A stretch of 64,000 nucleotides of DNA from Candidatus Krumholzibacteriia bacterium (GCA_029865265.1 JAOUHG010000001.1:29213-93212); one strand, 5' to 3'; positions 43,749 through 53,238 are shown, numbered from the stretch's first letter. Numbers and translations are program-made. The notes: generated by a model not told the origin, from the sequence alone.

Positions 43749-45028
43749 GCACGCAGCCACGCCGAGGCCGCGTTGCGTACGTGGCGGCCGGATTCCCCAA
43801 GCTCACCGAGACGTTCGTTCTGCGCGAAGTGATGGAGATGGAGCGCCGCGGCATCCCGGTGTCGGTGTTCTCCGTCCGCCCCCGGCCGAAGGGAAGGCTG
43901 CACGCGGACGCCCTGCCGTTCCTGGAGAAGACCCATTACGCGCCGTGGATCGGGCTGGCGCATTTCGGCGCGTTCTTTTCGCTGGCCGTGCGGCATCCGC
44001 TCGGCATGCTGAGGGGCCTCGGATTTCTCCTCGCCAACATGGCGGACCAGGCGAGGTATCCGTCGGCCGTCCTCAAGATGCTCGTGGCGAAGCCCAAGAT
44101 GTTTCTCTTCACCCGTGAGATGGAGCGCGGGCGTGTCGTGCATGTCCACGCGCACTTTGCCAATATTCCAACAACGTTCGCCGTCTTTGCGGCGCGGGTG
44201 CTCGGTATCACGTACAGCTTCACCGGTCACGCGTGGGACATCTTCGTTCCCGTCAACCAGGCCGCGCTCTCGCGCAAGATTTCGGGTGCCGAATTCGTGG
44301 CCACATGTACGGCCTTCAATACCACGGTGCTGGCACGTTTCTGCCGGACGGACGCCGACCGCCACAAGATCTGGCGCAACTATCACGGCCTTGATCTCTC
44401 GCGCTACGTGTCGTCCAACCGGCGCGACGCACTGCGCATCGTCGCGGGCGGCAGCCTGGTGGAGAAGAAGGGGCTGATGGTGCTGGTCGAGGCGGCGGCG
44501 TTGCTGCGCACCCGCGGGGTGCCGTTTCAGATCGAGATGGTGGGCGAGGGCGAGCAGCGCACCCGGCTCCAGCAGGAAATTGCGCGCCACGGCCTGGGTG
44601 ACGCGGTGACGCTGGTGGGATCGATGCCGCACGAGGATCTCGTAGAGCGCATGCGTACGTCGGCCATGATCGTGCTGCCATGCATTGAGACGCGGGGCGG
44701 ATACATGGACGGCATTCCCAACATCCTCATCGAGAGCCTGGCGCTGGGAGTGCCGGTGGTGTCGACGCCGATTTCCGGAATCCCCGAACTCGTCATCGAC
44801 GGGGAGACCGGCCTGCTGGTTCCGCCACACGATGCGGCGGCACTCGCCGATGCCATCGAAGCGCTGCTGCGGGATCCGGCGCGGGGAAGCGCGCTGGGCC
44901 GCGCGGGACGGGCACGGGTGGAATCGATGTTCGACGTCGTGCGCAACGTGGGTGAGTTGGTGGCGCGGTTCGAGAATATTCTGAATGCCACTGACAGGCC
45001 GAGTACCCGGGATGAAACCGTCCGCTGA
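43745..45028 (+). CDS. GT4-family glycosyltransferase (WcaL-like)
   Basis: The 427-residue product starts at an ATG overlapping the asnB stop (ATGA). The N-terminal domain begins VAYVAAGFPKLTETFVLREV, a signature of the WcaL-like exopolysaccharide glycosyltransferases. HVHAHFANI follows, and the C-terminal GT-B domain has IVAGGSLVEKKGL, EMVGEGEQR, the E-x7-E motif (E in GIPNILIESLALGVPVVST) and SGIPELVIDGETGLLV. It transfers a sugar from a nucleotide donor during surface polysaccharide assembly. The coupled asnB-type gene suggests a shared pathway for an amidated glycan. No other polysaccharide genes are in this window. The stop is only 3 bases from the end of the convergent transporter-HEAT gene. 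Confidence 0.88.
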   Translation: MSTQPRRGRVAYVAAGFPKLTETFVLREVMEMERRGIPVSVFSVRPRPKGRLHADALPFLEKTHYAPWIGLAHFGAFFSLAVRHPLGMLRGLGFLLANMADQARYPSAVLKMLVAKPKMFLFTREMERGRVVHVHAHFANIPTTFAVFAARVLGITYSFTGHAWDIFVPVNQAALSRKISGAEFVATCTAFNTTVLARFCRTDADRHKIWRNYHGLDLSRYVSSNRRDALRIVAGGSLVEKKGLMVLVEAAALLRTRGVPFQIEMVGEGEQRTRLQQEIARHGLGDAVTLVGSMPHEDLVERMRTSAMIVLPCIETRGGYMDGIPNILIESLALGVPVVSTPISGIPELVIDGETGLLVPPHDAAALADAIEALLRDPARGSALGRAGRARVESMFDVVRNVGELVARFENILNATDRPSTRDETVR

Positions 45029-45031
45029 CCG

Positions 45032-47314
45032 CTACGGCTCGTTGACGCGGCGGCGTAACTCGGCGAGGTTCAACTCGATGGATTCGCTGGAGCGGAGCAG
45101 GGCTTCCAGGGCCTCCTCGCGCGATCGCGAAGCCGGCGTCGTCTCCCGCGTATCCACCAGCAACGGTTGCAGGTTGCTCCACACCTCCCGCGGAAGAACG
45201 CTCTCCAGGTACTCGAGCCCGGTTCCGCGCAGCATGGCATCGTCGGTGAGCAGTCCTTTGTAGGCGATCTGCAGCGGCGTACGCGGCAGCACCAGTGAGA
45301 GCAGGGAAAACACGTGGGTCATGCTGCGATTGGCGCGCACGCGCAATGCTTCCTCGTGAAACGAGGGCGTGTCGCCGCCCTCCGGTTCATCCAGAACGCG
45401 CTGGTCCTCCCACAGCTGCCTCTTCACGCTGGTCTCCCGCAATACCGATGCATAGATGGCGGATTCATCCAACGCAAGCGATGGTGCATTCTCGTGAATA
45501 CGGACCATGGCGAGCGCGGCCTGGAACCGCACCTCGAAGCGTTTGTCCTGCAACGCGGCCATCAGGCCGTCGAATGCACGTGGCGTCGCGCAGGTGGAGA
45601 GGACGCGGGGGATGCGGCGGCGGATCGCAAAGTCCTCGACGGGATCGAGCATGCGGTCGATCAACTGTCCGGTAATGCCGGGCGCCGCTCGCGCTAGCAC
45701 CCGCGACGCCCACCCCGTCACTTCGTCCCACGCGAGCAGCGAGATGACCTGTGCCGCCACCACCGGCGTCAGGGAACGCTTCTGTCGCAGCGCGGCCTGG
45801 ATACGGCCGGCGTCGCCGGAGCGCAGCTCGAGAAGCAGCGCCAGTTCCGGGTCCACGGGGGCATGCGGGGTGAACGGCGCCGGACGCGGTGCATCGCTGG
45901 TTGCCACCGCGGACGCATCCGGCTGTGGCGCTGCCTCGGCGCGTAGCTTGTCCAGACTGCCGCCGTCGATCGTCATCGACAGGTTGATGCCCGCAAACGA
46001 ATCCATCATCGACCGCGTTCCCACCGTATCCTCGATGTTCAGTTGGTCGGCGCGGTCGATCAGGCTCCGCTCGAGCGCGCGCACGTAACCGCGTCGAAGC
46101 GCCCGCGCCACAATGAAGCCCGCCACCGAGATCATCACCGCCAGGATCACGAGCACCCGCCCGGATATGGTGGCGGGCAGGAGAATCACCGCGCGCACCA
46201 GGCCGCCCCCCACGATGTCCCCCATGCGGTCGGCGCCCACGTCGATGAAGGTCTTGGCGCTGCGCTTGTCCCGGGGAACGACCGGAGTGAAGAGCAGTTC
46301 GTAACCGGAGCGGAAGAGAGAACTCTGCAACACCGCCTCCACGCCCCGCAGGATGCCCAGTCCCACCGGTCCCATCAGCGGCAGGATCGCCAAGCCGCCC
46401 ACCGTCATCACGGCGGGACGAATGGCCATGGTGTTCGCGATGCCAATCCGCTCCAGCAGCCGCCGGGTCATGCCCGACTGCACCGCCAGTGTCACCAGAG
46501 ACACGCCGGTATAGAAGATGGCAAAGAACGTCATCAGATCCGATTCACGCGAGAAGATCTCGGTGGCGCGGGCCTTGAACAGAAAGTCGATGAGGGTGGC
46601 GGCGATATTACCCAGCAGGACGATGAGTGCGAGGTTGCGCAGGTAGCCGACGCGGCGCAGCACCTGCAGACCGGACTCCGTGCTGCTGCTCCGGGGACGC
46701 ACGGAGAAGAGGTCGCGCAGCGACGTTGCGGGTGCGGCCGTATCCGCCGGTTTCAGCCCCGGCAGGAGAAAAGCGCACAGCAGGTGGAGTGCCGCAATGA
46801 CCGGCAGCACCCACAGCATTCCCGCCCACGCGCCCACGCGATCGGCCAGGAATCCACCAAAAAGACCGCCGGCGGTCGCACCGCCGACGATGCGCCCGAT
46901 GTTGCGGCGGGCCGTGTGCGGGTCGAAGTGCTCGTTGACCATCGACCAGAAACCGGAAATCAGGATGGAGCCGATCACGGCGACGTGCAGGTACACGATC
47001 ACGGACGCCAGCTTCAGGTCGCGGGTGGCGAGGAGCCACTCGGCCAGGATGAGCACGCCGCTCGAAAAGAAAAGCGGCGGAATGACCCGCACCGGTCCCA
47101 GCATGGTCATGGCACGCGAGGACAGCAGCACCGCGCCGATGGACAGGAGCGCCGACGCGATCAGCATCACCGGAAGCGCCGAAATGTCGAAATTGGTGAG
47201 GAAGAGCGTGTCGCGGGTGGCCTTGCCCGCAACCTGCGTGGCGATGATGGCGAACGCGCACGCCGACGCCGTTGTCAACGAGGCGGTGGTTGTCCGCCGC
47301 GCAGGGTCAGGCAT
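45032..47314 (-). CDS. Nucleotide-transporter-like (Npt/MFS) protein fused to C-terminal HEAT-like repeats
   Basis: The 760-residue protein has about twelve transmembrane helices in residues 10-420, with NTT/Npt-like features. It has an N-terminal ATRDTLFLTNFD segment, NEHFDPHTARRNIGRIVGGATAGGLFGG in the loop and helix after the fourth membrane segment, and a DKRSAKTFIDVGADRMGD segment. The soluble C-terminal 240 residues contain helical pairs of the HEAT type (for example AFDGLMAALQDKRFEVRFQAALAM). NTT proteins exchange ATP/ADP or take up nucleotides, best known in intracellular bacteria and plastids; HEAT-fused versions occur in free-living bacteria with unknown substrate. The start overlaps the end of the Ser/Thr kinase gene by 8 bases, so the two are translated together. 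Confidence 0.75.
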   Translation of the reverse strand: MPDPARRTTTASLTTASACAFAIIATQVAGKATRDTLFLTNFDISALPVMLIASALLSIGAVLLSSRAMTMLGPVRVIPPLFFSSGVLILAEWLLATRDLKLASVIVYLHVAVIGSILISGFWSMVNEHFDPHTARRNIGRIVGGATAGGLFGGFLADRVGAWAGMLWVLPVIAALHLLCAFLLPGLKPADTAAPATSLRDLFSVRPRSSSTESGLQVLRRVGYLRNLALIVLLGNIAATLIDFLFKARATEIFSRESDLMTFFAIFYTGVSLVTLAVQSGMTRRLLERIGIANTMAIRPAVMTVGGLAILPLMGPVGLGILRGVEAVLQSSLFRSGYELLFTPVVPRDKRSAKTFIDVGADRMGDIVGGGLVRAVILLPATISGRVLVILAVMISVAGFIVARALRRGYVRALERSLIDRADQLNIEDTVGTRSMMDSFAGINLSMTIDGGSLDKLRAEAAPQPDASAVATSDAPRPAPFTPHAPVDPELALLLELRSGDAGRIQAALRQKRSLTPVVAAQVISLLAWDEVTGWASRVLARAAPGITGQLIDRMLDPVEDFAIRRRIPRVLSTCATPRAFDGLMAALQDKRFEVRFQAALAMVRIHENAPSLALDESAIYASVLRETSVKRQLWEDQRVLDEPEGGDTPSFHEEALRVRANRSMTHVFSLLSLVLPRTPLQIAYKGLLTDDAMLRGTGLEYLESVLPREVWSNLQPLLVDTRETTPASRSREEALEALLRSSESIELNLAELRRRVNEP

Positions 47315-48950
47315 TGATCACCGTTGGAGCGGTGCTGTCGTGGCGCCGTGCCTGGGGAGCGGCATGCAGGTGGGGGAGGTTGGTCTGCCACCACTTGCCG
47401 GCCCGTTCCTGGGTCCAGGGCGGCAGTGTCGCGGCCACCTCGGCCAGCGCCGCGCCCAGCGCCGCGGCCGAGTCCGGCCGGTCTTCGGGCCGCTTGGCGA
47501 GGCAGGCGTGGATGATCTCCTCCAGGCGGCGCGGTACTTCGATCTCGGTGCGCGAAGAAACCGGCGCCGGCTCCTCCTTGACGTGTTGCACCAGAATGGC
47601 CATGGCGTTCTTGCCTTCGAACACGAGTTGTCCGGTGAGCAGCCAGTATGCCACGCAACCAAGCGCGTAAATATCCGCGCGCCCGTCGACGGAACCCTCC
47701 GCCGTGACCATTTCCGGCGCCATGAATCCGGGGGTGCCGCTGGTGGATCCGTCACCGGTGAGGTGCGAAGCGGTCTCTCCGCCGCTGTTGACGGTCTTGA
47801 CCAGACCGAAGTCGAGAACCTTGATGAAGTCGAACTCACGGCCGCGTCGGCACGTGAACAGGTTGGCCGGCTTGATGTCGCGGTGAATCAGGCCGCGGTG
47901 ATGCGCGTCGGCGAGCGAATCGCAGGCCGCGCGCAGAAAGTGCACCACGCGTTCCGCGGGCTGTGGCCCCGCATCCTGCACCAGCGATCTCAGGTCACGG
48001 CCTTCCAGGAGCTCCATGACATAGTAGAACACCCCGTCGTCGCCGGTTCCGAAGTCGTACAGCAGGATCGAGTGAGGCGAGGTCAGCATGGCCGTCACCT
48101 GGGCTTCGCGCTCGAAGCGACGCAGCGTGGTCTGCGCGGCGGCCGTGTCCACGTTTCCCAGCGCCTGCGGGCGGATGAGTTTTACCGCCGCGGGGCGCGC
48201 GAGCATCTTGTGCTTCGCCCGCCAAACTTCACCCATTCCACCGGCGCCGATCTTCTCGGTCAGCTGGTAGCTTCCCAGACGCTTCGCCTTGGAGAAATCG
48301 CGCGCCAGGCAGAAGACGCGGTAGGCAATGGCGTAGCCGACGCCCACGCACAACAGAACCGGCACCGACAGTTTGACAATTTCGATCCACGGTGATCCCT
48401 CGAAACCCGCCGGCAGTCCGTGCACGACGAGCGAGAGAATGGCGACGGAGGGCACGGTGAGCCACGCCAGCAGGGATCCCCTCAGAACCTGTCGGGGTCC
48501 CAGTGTGACGATGCTGGGATAGGCGACGAGCCACACGCCCACCCAGCTCACGGTTTCGATGTCGAAGCGGGGATCCTGCTCCCAGCCCCACGCCTGTACC
48601 GCGATTCCCAGCGAGGTCACCACCAGGAAGATCGTGGCCATGGACGCGAAGAAGCACGCCTCGCACGTGGCGCGGCTGCAACGCCAGGCGACGAACAGCG
48701 AGTAACCGATGGCAATGGCGGCGGTGATGGTGTCGAACGGGGGCAGGAAGCGGAAGTGGCCCGCCGCGGCGCTTTGCACGAAGGTGTCGGCCGCGTAGCC
48801 GAGGAAGAAAATTGACGCGTAGATCCACGCTGCCGCGGAGAGTCCGCGGAAGGAGGTCCGTTGCGTCCCCGAATCCAGATCGGCGAAGTTGGACGGATCG
48901 CTCGGGTTACTGGACTGGTCGGATGGTCGTACGTCGAATTCGGCGGCCAC
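47307..48950 (-). CDS. Ser/Thr protein kinase with N-terminal membrane helices
   Basis: I chose the GTG at 48950, which has AAGGAG six bases upstream; the longest frame uses a TTG without a ribosome site. The 547-residue product has about six transmembrane helices in residues 40-230 and then a cytoplasmic Hanks-type kinase domain. It has the glycine loop GAGGMGEV, AVKLIRP, the catalytic HRDIKPANL with D358, DFGLVK, GTPGFMAPE and DGRADIYALG. Most bacterial kinases of this family have the kinase domain before a single membrane segment, so an N-terminal multi-helix sensor is unusual. It precedes and overlaps the nucleotide-transporter-like HEAT protein, its likely partner or substrate. Confidence 0.9.
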   Translation of the reverse strand: MAAEFDVRPSDQSSNPSDPSNFADLDSGTQRTSFRGLSAAAWIYASIFFLGYAADTFVQSAAAGHFRFLPPFDTITAAIAIGYSLFVAWRCSRATCEACFFASMATIFLVVTSLGIAVQAWGWEQDPRFDIETVSWVGVWLVAYPSIVTLGPRQVLRGSLLAWLTVPSVAILSLVVHGLPAGFEGSPWIEIVKLSVPVLLCVGVGYAIAYRVFCLARDFSKAKRLGSYQLTEKIGAGGMGEVWRAKHKMLARPAAVKLIRPQALGNVDTAAAQTTLRRFEREAQVTAMLTSPHSILLYDFGTGDDGVFYYVMELLEGRDLRSLVQDAGPQPAERVVHFLRAACDSLADAHHRGLIHRDIKPANLFTCRRGREFDFIKVLDFGLVKTVNSGGETASHLTGDGSTSGTPGFMAPEMVTAEGSVDGRADIYALGCVAYWLLTGQLVFEGKNAMAILVQHVKEEPAPVSSRTEIEVPRRLEEIIHACLAKRPEDRPDSAAALGAALAEVAATLPPWTQERAGKWWQTNLPHLHAAPQARRHDSTAPTVINA

Positions 48951-49064
48951 GCCACTCTCCTTGGTGCCGCGCGACCGGGAGTGCGTCCCGGCGGGTGTGT
49001 CACCATTGTGAGGAAAGAGGTTAGCATGAGCCCGTCGCGCGGGCAATAGGTGGGCGCGGGGCGG

Positions 49065-51641
49065 CTAGTACGAGAAGCCGGCGTGCAGGTAGAAGCGCGT
49101 GCCTTCGTCACTTGCGGCCGCGTACAGGCTGATGGTGTTCTCCGGGCTGACAAACGAGAGCCACAGCCCGCCGCCGCCCGCGGCGTGCCAGCGCTTCGAA
49201 TCCTCACCCTCCAGAAACACGCGCCCGGTGTCGGCAAGCCCGAACACGCCGATGTTCCCGGGCACGAACACGTAGATGCCCGCCAGCGGGATTCGCAATT
49301 CCGCGCTTCCATAAACCGACGCATCGCCGGCGAAGCGCTGCTGGGCGAACCCGCGCACCGAGCGCGCGCCGCCGATGTAGGCGGCCTCCTGCCACGGGTA
49401 CGTGCCCCACACCTGTTTGCCGCCGGCGCGCAGCGCCAGTGTGGGAGCGGGTCCCAACGGAATTGGCTGGTAGAAGGCGGCCTCACCGTGAACCTCGCCA
49501 AAGGTGCTCACCACCGCGCCCACCTCGGGAAACACGTTGCCGTCGACACTCAGGTAGAAGCCGCGCGAGGGCGCCGCGTCGGAATCACGCGTATCGAAGG
49601 CGATGCCGGCGCCCGCCGCCACCTGGAAGAAATCCTCCGTGCCGTACGGTGGATTGGCGGCGATGTAGCGGTCCTCGTTGAGATCGGTCTTACCGTACTG
49701 CGCATTGACGCGCACGGTTCCCGCCCAGCTTGCTCCTAGCGGAGCGGTCAGGGATGGTTCCAGGACGTACTGGGTGTGCTTCACCTTGTAGTAGTCCTCG
49801 CCCTCATCCGCCGGGGACTGGTTTCCGTAGCCGTAGAAGTGCAGGAAGTCGAGACCGGAGGCGCGCAGGTAGAGCCCGGTTCGCGTCTGGGAGTTCTCGC
49901 GGCGGAACTCCCCGCGGTAATCGCCCCCGAAGGCGCCGGCACGCGTCGCGTAACCGATGCGGAACTTCTGACGGTCGGCGTAGGGATCCTTGCGGAAGCC
50001 GTAGCCTTCGGACTCGAGCGTTGCCAGGAATAGAACCCCCAGATCGCTGTTGCCTCCGATGAACGGGATGAAGATGTTGCGCCGCCCCCAGTCGCGCGGT
50101 GGAATCCACTGCGCCTTCTCACGTTTGGGCGGGGTGTAGGGATGGGTGTCGAGGCGGGCTCCGGACCCGCGCAGCACCTGGTTCTCGCCGTGCGCAGCCG
50201 ATACGCGCAGGCCGGTTCCGGCGGAGTCGTCGATGAAGTCGGCGCCGCCGCCAGCGATGACGCGCACGGTGATCTGACCGTGGCGGCCCGATGCGACCAC
50301 GCTGTCCGCGCCGCCCCCCAGATAGATGCGGACCTCGCCGGTCTCGTTCGGGTGGAAGGTGCGCCGGTAGTAGGGTGCGTCCGCCGCTGCCAGTGCTACG
50401 GTGACCTCGACGTCGCCGTTGTCCTTGCGCGACACGGTGACGCGTTCGGGTTGATCAGTGGCGTGCACGTCCACGTCGCGCGCGAGAAAACGATAGAACG
50501 CGTCCGTCACTTCCAGTAGCGCATCGCGGCGGCTGCGCAGATCCTTCTCCAGTGCCGCCCCCTCCTTCGCGCGATACGCCTGGGGAAGGCGCGCCACCGC
50601 GGAGGCGATGACGTCGTCGGTGATGCGTGCCTTCAACTCCGCGCCGGCCTGCTCCCACGCCGGCTTCTCCAGGTCGACGAGAATGCGGCGGTCGCCGTCG
50701 CGGCCGTTCCAGGTGAGCCCTTCAATGGACGGGTACGTGTCGGAGAAACTCACGAACTGGGGCAGGTGCTGGCGTCCGGCGGCGGGAATGAAACCCTCGA
50801 AACGCACGAAGGCCTGGTCGCGGTCCTCGGGAATGGGTTGCCACTTTTCCTCGCCGGAAAACATCGCCCAGTGCCATTGACCACGGTGACGATCCCAGTC
50901 ACCAACCAGCAGGTCGACCAGGCGCGCGATCAGGAACGCGCGCGAGTCCGGGCGCGTGGCCGGGCTCGCATCCATGCGCTTCCACATTTCCTCGCCGTTG
51001 ATGATCTCGGTGGCGCCGCGAAAGCCGGGGTTACCGTTGCCAGCCGGCCGCGGATACTCCTCGAAGGTGCCGGGCAGTCCGGCAAACGTCTCGCGGAATT
51101 CGCCCAGCAGCGAGTCGTCCGGCATGACCACGAGGAACGGCTGCGTGTGCAGCACACCGGCCGCCTCCATCAGCGGTGAAACCGCCACCGCACCACCCGG
51201 AAAGCTGGACGCGATCTGGTCCTGCAGCAGTTTGTCCACGAAGGTGCCGTGGAATTCGGCGGGAAGGATCTCGGTGGGATCCTTGTCGAGACCGCGGAAG
51301 GTATAGTCGCGGCCATCCGCGCCTTTCATCGCCAGCCCGAGGGTTTGCTGGCCGCCCACCCGCCGTACCGGACGCAGCCCGCCCGCGAACCGGTGCAGGT
51401 CGAGTTCCGGAATCTGTATGGGAGTGGTCCACAGGTGGCGGTAGTCGGCGCCCAGCAGGAAGCGATGAAAGCTTCCCGCCTGGTAGTGCTCGCCCGCGGT
51501 GACGCTCAGGGTCGGCCCCGCGGGCGCCAGCGTGCTGTCGCGCTCGGCCGCTGGTGTCGCGTGCGCCGGATGTGCGGCGCCATGAGAGGCGAGCATTGCC
51601 GCGCCGGCCAGGAAGAGAGCGCGACCGGGGCGGTGCTTCAA
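49065..51641 (-). CDS. Omp85-family outer-membrane protein with kinase-like periplasmic domain
   Basis: The 858-residue product starts at TTG overlapping the upstream stop (TTGA) and has a signal peptide (residues 1-25). The C-terminal 350 residues form an Omp85/surface-antigen-type barrel (FDTRDSDAAPSRGFYLSVDGN, the GARSVRGFAQQ segment and a C-terminal aromatic strand ending F-S-Y). Instead of POTRA domains the N-terminal 400 residues carry a GDWDRHRGQW motif (D248, D250, H252) and, 20 residues later, PEDRDQAF (D273, D275). These resemble the catalytic DRH and metal-binding aspartate motifs of FAM20/HipA/PI3K-like kinases. An earlier YTFRGLDKD could supply the ATP-contact lysine. Kinase activity is an inference; the barrel call is firmer. 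Confidence 0.75.
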   Translation of the reverse strand: MKHRPGRALFLAGAAMLASHGAAHPAHATPAAERDSTLAPAGPTLSVTAGEHYQAGSFHRFLLGADYRHLWTTPIQIPELDLHRFAGGLRPVRRVGGQQTLGLAMKGADGRDYTFRGLDKDPTEILPAEFHGTFVDKLLQDQIASSFPGGAVAVSPLMEAAGVLHTQPFLVVMPDDSLLGEFRETFAGLPGTFEEYPRPAGNGNPGFRGATEIINGEEMWKRMDASPATRPDSRAFLIARLVDLLVGDWDRHRGQWHWAMFSGEEKWQPIPEDRDQAFVRFEGFIPAAGRQHLPQFVSFSDTYPSIEGLTWNGRDGDRRILVDLEKPAWEQAGAELKARITDDVIASAVARLPQAYRAKEGAALEKDLRSRRDALLEVTDAFYRFLARDVDVHATDQPERVTVSRKDNGDVEVTVALAAADAPYYRRTFHPNETGEVRIYLGGGADSVVASGRHGQITVRVIAGGGADFIDDSAGTGLRVSAAHGENQVLRGSGARLDTHPYTPPKREKAQWIPPRDWGRRNIFIPFIGGNSDLGVLFLATLESEGYGFRKDPYADRQKFRIGYATRAGAFGGDYRGEFRRENSQTRTGLYLRASGLDFLHFYGYGNQSPADEGEDYYKVKHTQYVLEPSLTAPLGASWAGTVRVNAQYGKTDLNEDRYIAANPPYGTEDFFQVAAGAGIAFDTRDSDAAPSRGFYLSVDGNVFPEVGAVVSTFGEVHGEAAFYQPIPLGPAPTLALRAGGKQVWGTYPWQEAAYIGGARSVRGFAQQRFAGDASVYGSAELRIPLAGIYVFVPGNIGVFGLADTGRVFLEGEDSKRWHAAGGGGLWLSFVSPENTISLYAAASDEGTRFYLHAGFSY

Positions 51642-52987
51642 CGCAGTTCCTCCCGTGGCACGAGTGCGCGGTGCCGCCGTCCGATGCCCACGACAATCAC
51701 GAACCAGATGAGGATCAGTCCCATATTGATGAGCGCAAACTGCCGCGTCCCAAGCGCAAGCAGCGTGCCCGCAAACACCAGTCCCGCGGACAGAAGATCG
51801 CCCGCGCGTACGAAGATGGTGTCGATGGCGGCCTTCGCCTTGTACTTGGCGTCGCGCGAGGTGGGGAGAAACAGGGCGTGCCGCGCGGTGTTGTTGAGCG
51901 AGTAGTCGAGCGAGTTCTCACTGATTTTCGCGGCGCGAATCAGCGCCAGTACCGGCAGGAAGGCAACAATACCGTAGGCACCGAACGCGACCAGGGGAAG
52001 TACGTACAGCGCCACCCGCACACCGAAGCGCTGCAGGATGCGTGCAACCAGAAAAATTTGAATGACCGCGGAGAGCGCGTTGACCCACGTGAAATACTCC
52101 GCATAGAACGAGCCAATGAACTGTCTGACGAATTCCTCCGGCGGCAGGCCGGCGGTGGCGCCGTCCGCGGCCAGACGCGCGGCCTCGCCGGAAACCACCC
52201 GGCCCAGTATGTATTCGCCGTTGGTGTTCACGAAATTCAACACCAGCAGCAGCAGGCCGATGAGCAGCAGGTAACGGTCGCGGGCCACCATCGCGAATCC
52301 GCCGCGTCGGTCGGCCATGGGCGCTTCCGCGATTGCGCCGTCCGCCGCGCCCGCCAGTCCCGAGCGCCGGTTCACAACCCATACCAGCAACAGGTAGAGT
52401 GCGAGCAATCCCGCGGCGACCAGCATGAGCTCGTACACGCCGAGCACCCCGATGAGCGCGCGCGAGATGGCGCCGCCCACGATGGCACCCGTGGTCTGGC
52501 CGAATCCGAGAATGGCGAACAGGCGACGGCCCTGTTCGGGCGTGTACACGTCGTTGGCGAACGACCAGAACTGCGCGACGATCATCAGGTTGAAGATGCC
52601 CACCCAGATGAAGAACGCGACCCCCAGGCCGGGCGCGCCGGCGTGGGCGAGCGAGTAGAAGATGAGCAGATTGGAAAGGAAGAACAGGGTGGAGCCGCCG
52701 ATGAGCCGCATGCGGTTCACACGGTTGGCAATGCCGCTGTAGACGGGGATCAGGAACAGCAGCAGTACCGCCTGGGTCGCCGAGGTGTAGCTCTTCAACT
52801 CCGCGCCCCCGCCGGCCAGGATGAGCGGCTCGCGCACGACTTTGATGATGTAGTAGGCCGTAAGCAGCAGGAACACGGCGAGCATGAGCAGGATCGCGTC
52901 CAGGCCCTCGCCGGGACGGACCGGTGCGAACGGCGTCAGCAGCCGGTCGAGGAATCGTTTCTGTCCGGAAGCGTGAGGTTCGGTCAT
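51638..52987 (-). CDS. Nucleotide-transporter-like (NTT/Npt family) membrane protein
   Basis: The start at 52987 (CAGGGGC just upstream) is chosen over a longer frame without a ribosome site. The 449-residue protein has about twelve transmembrane helices, starting after a cytosolic segment of about 25 residues. Landmarks are AYYIIKVVREPLIL in the first helix, AQFWSFANDVYTPEQGRRLF between helices 4 and 5, and ARDAKYKAKAAID-like charge placement in the late loop (written SRDAKYKAKAAIDT). These match NTT-family (ATP/ADP or nucleotide exchange) transporters. The gene overlaps the Omp85/kinase-like gene by 4 bases, which supports a shared job. Substrate and direction cannot be read. Confidence 0.8.
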   Translation of the reverse strand: MTEPHASGQKRFLDRLLTPFAPVRPGEGLDAILLMLAVFLLLTAYYIIKVVREPLILAGGGAELKSYTSATQAVLLLFLIPVYSGIANRVNRMRLIGGSTLFFLSNLLIFYSLAHAGAPGLGVAFFIWVGIFNLMIVAQFWSFANDVYTPEQGRRLFAILGFGQTTGAIVGGAISRALIGVLGVYELMLVAAGLLALYLLLVWVVNRRSGLAGAADGAIAEAPMADRRGGFAMVARDRYLLLIGLLLLVLNFVNTNGEYILGRVVSGEAARLAADGATAGLPPEEFVRQFIGSFYAEYFTWVNALSAVIQIFLVARILQRFGVRVALYVLPLVAFGAYGIVAFLPVLALIRAAKISENSLDYSLNNTARHALFLPTSRDAKYKAKAAIDTIFVRAGDLLSAGLVFAGTLLALGTRQFALINMGLILIWFVIVVGIGRRHRALVPREELR

Positions 52988-53184
52988 GCCCCTGAGAGTG
53001 CCAGACGTGCCGCGTCCGGGGACCAACCCCCGCCACTGGATCCGGCGCGCGGCTCACGCCGGTCGGCCGTCGCAATACCCAGCTGTCCCGCGGCGGCAGG
53101 GACGGAGTGTAATGCATGCAGCCAGGGCGCGAAAGGCCTCTTCCCCGCCGCGAGGCCGAGGTGGCGTGCGGCGGTGCGGGGCAT

Positions 53185-53190
53185 TATAAT
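53185..53190 (+). promoter_or_regulatory. Candidate -10 box (TATAAT) for the CcmH-like gene
   Basis: TATAAT occurs in the 251-base gap between the divergent transporter and the CcmH-like gene, 49 bases before the start codon. The rest of this gap is very GC-rich and shows no other gene. Confidence 0.45.
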
Positions 53191-53238
53191 TCGGCAGAGC
53201 CGGTTGCCCGGGCCGCGGGAATCGGCGGGAGGATTATC

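Noticed and set aside
46043..48395. Plus-strand frames of 424 and 571 residues under the transporter and kinase genes
   Set aside because: Both are antisense to genes with strong motifs and good ribosome sites.
49065..51641. Simple BamA or TamA annotation
   Set aside because: There are no POTRA-like repeats in the N-terminal 400 residues, so a plain BamA call would be misleading.
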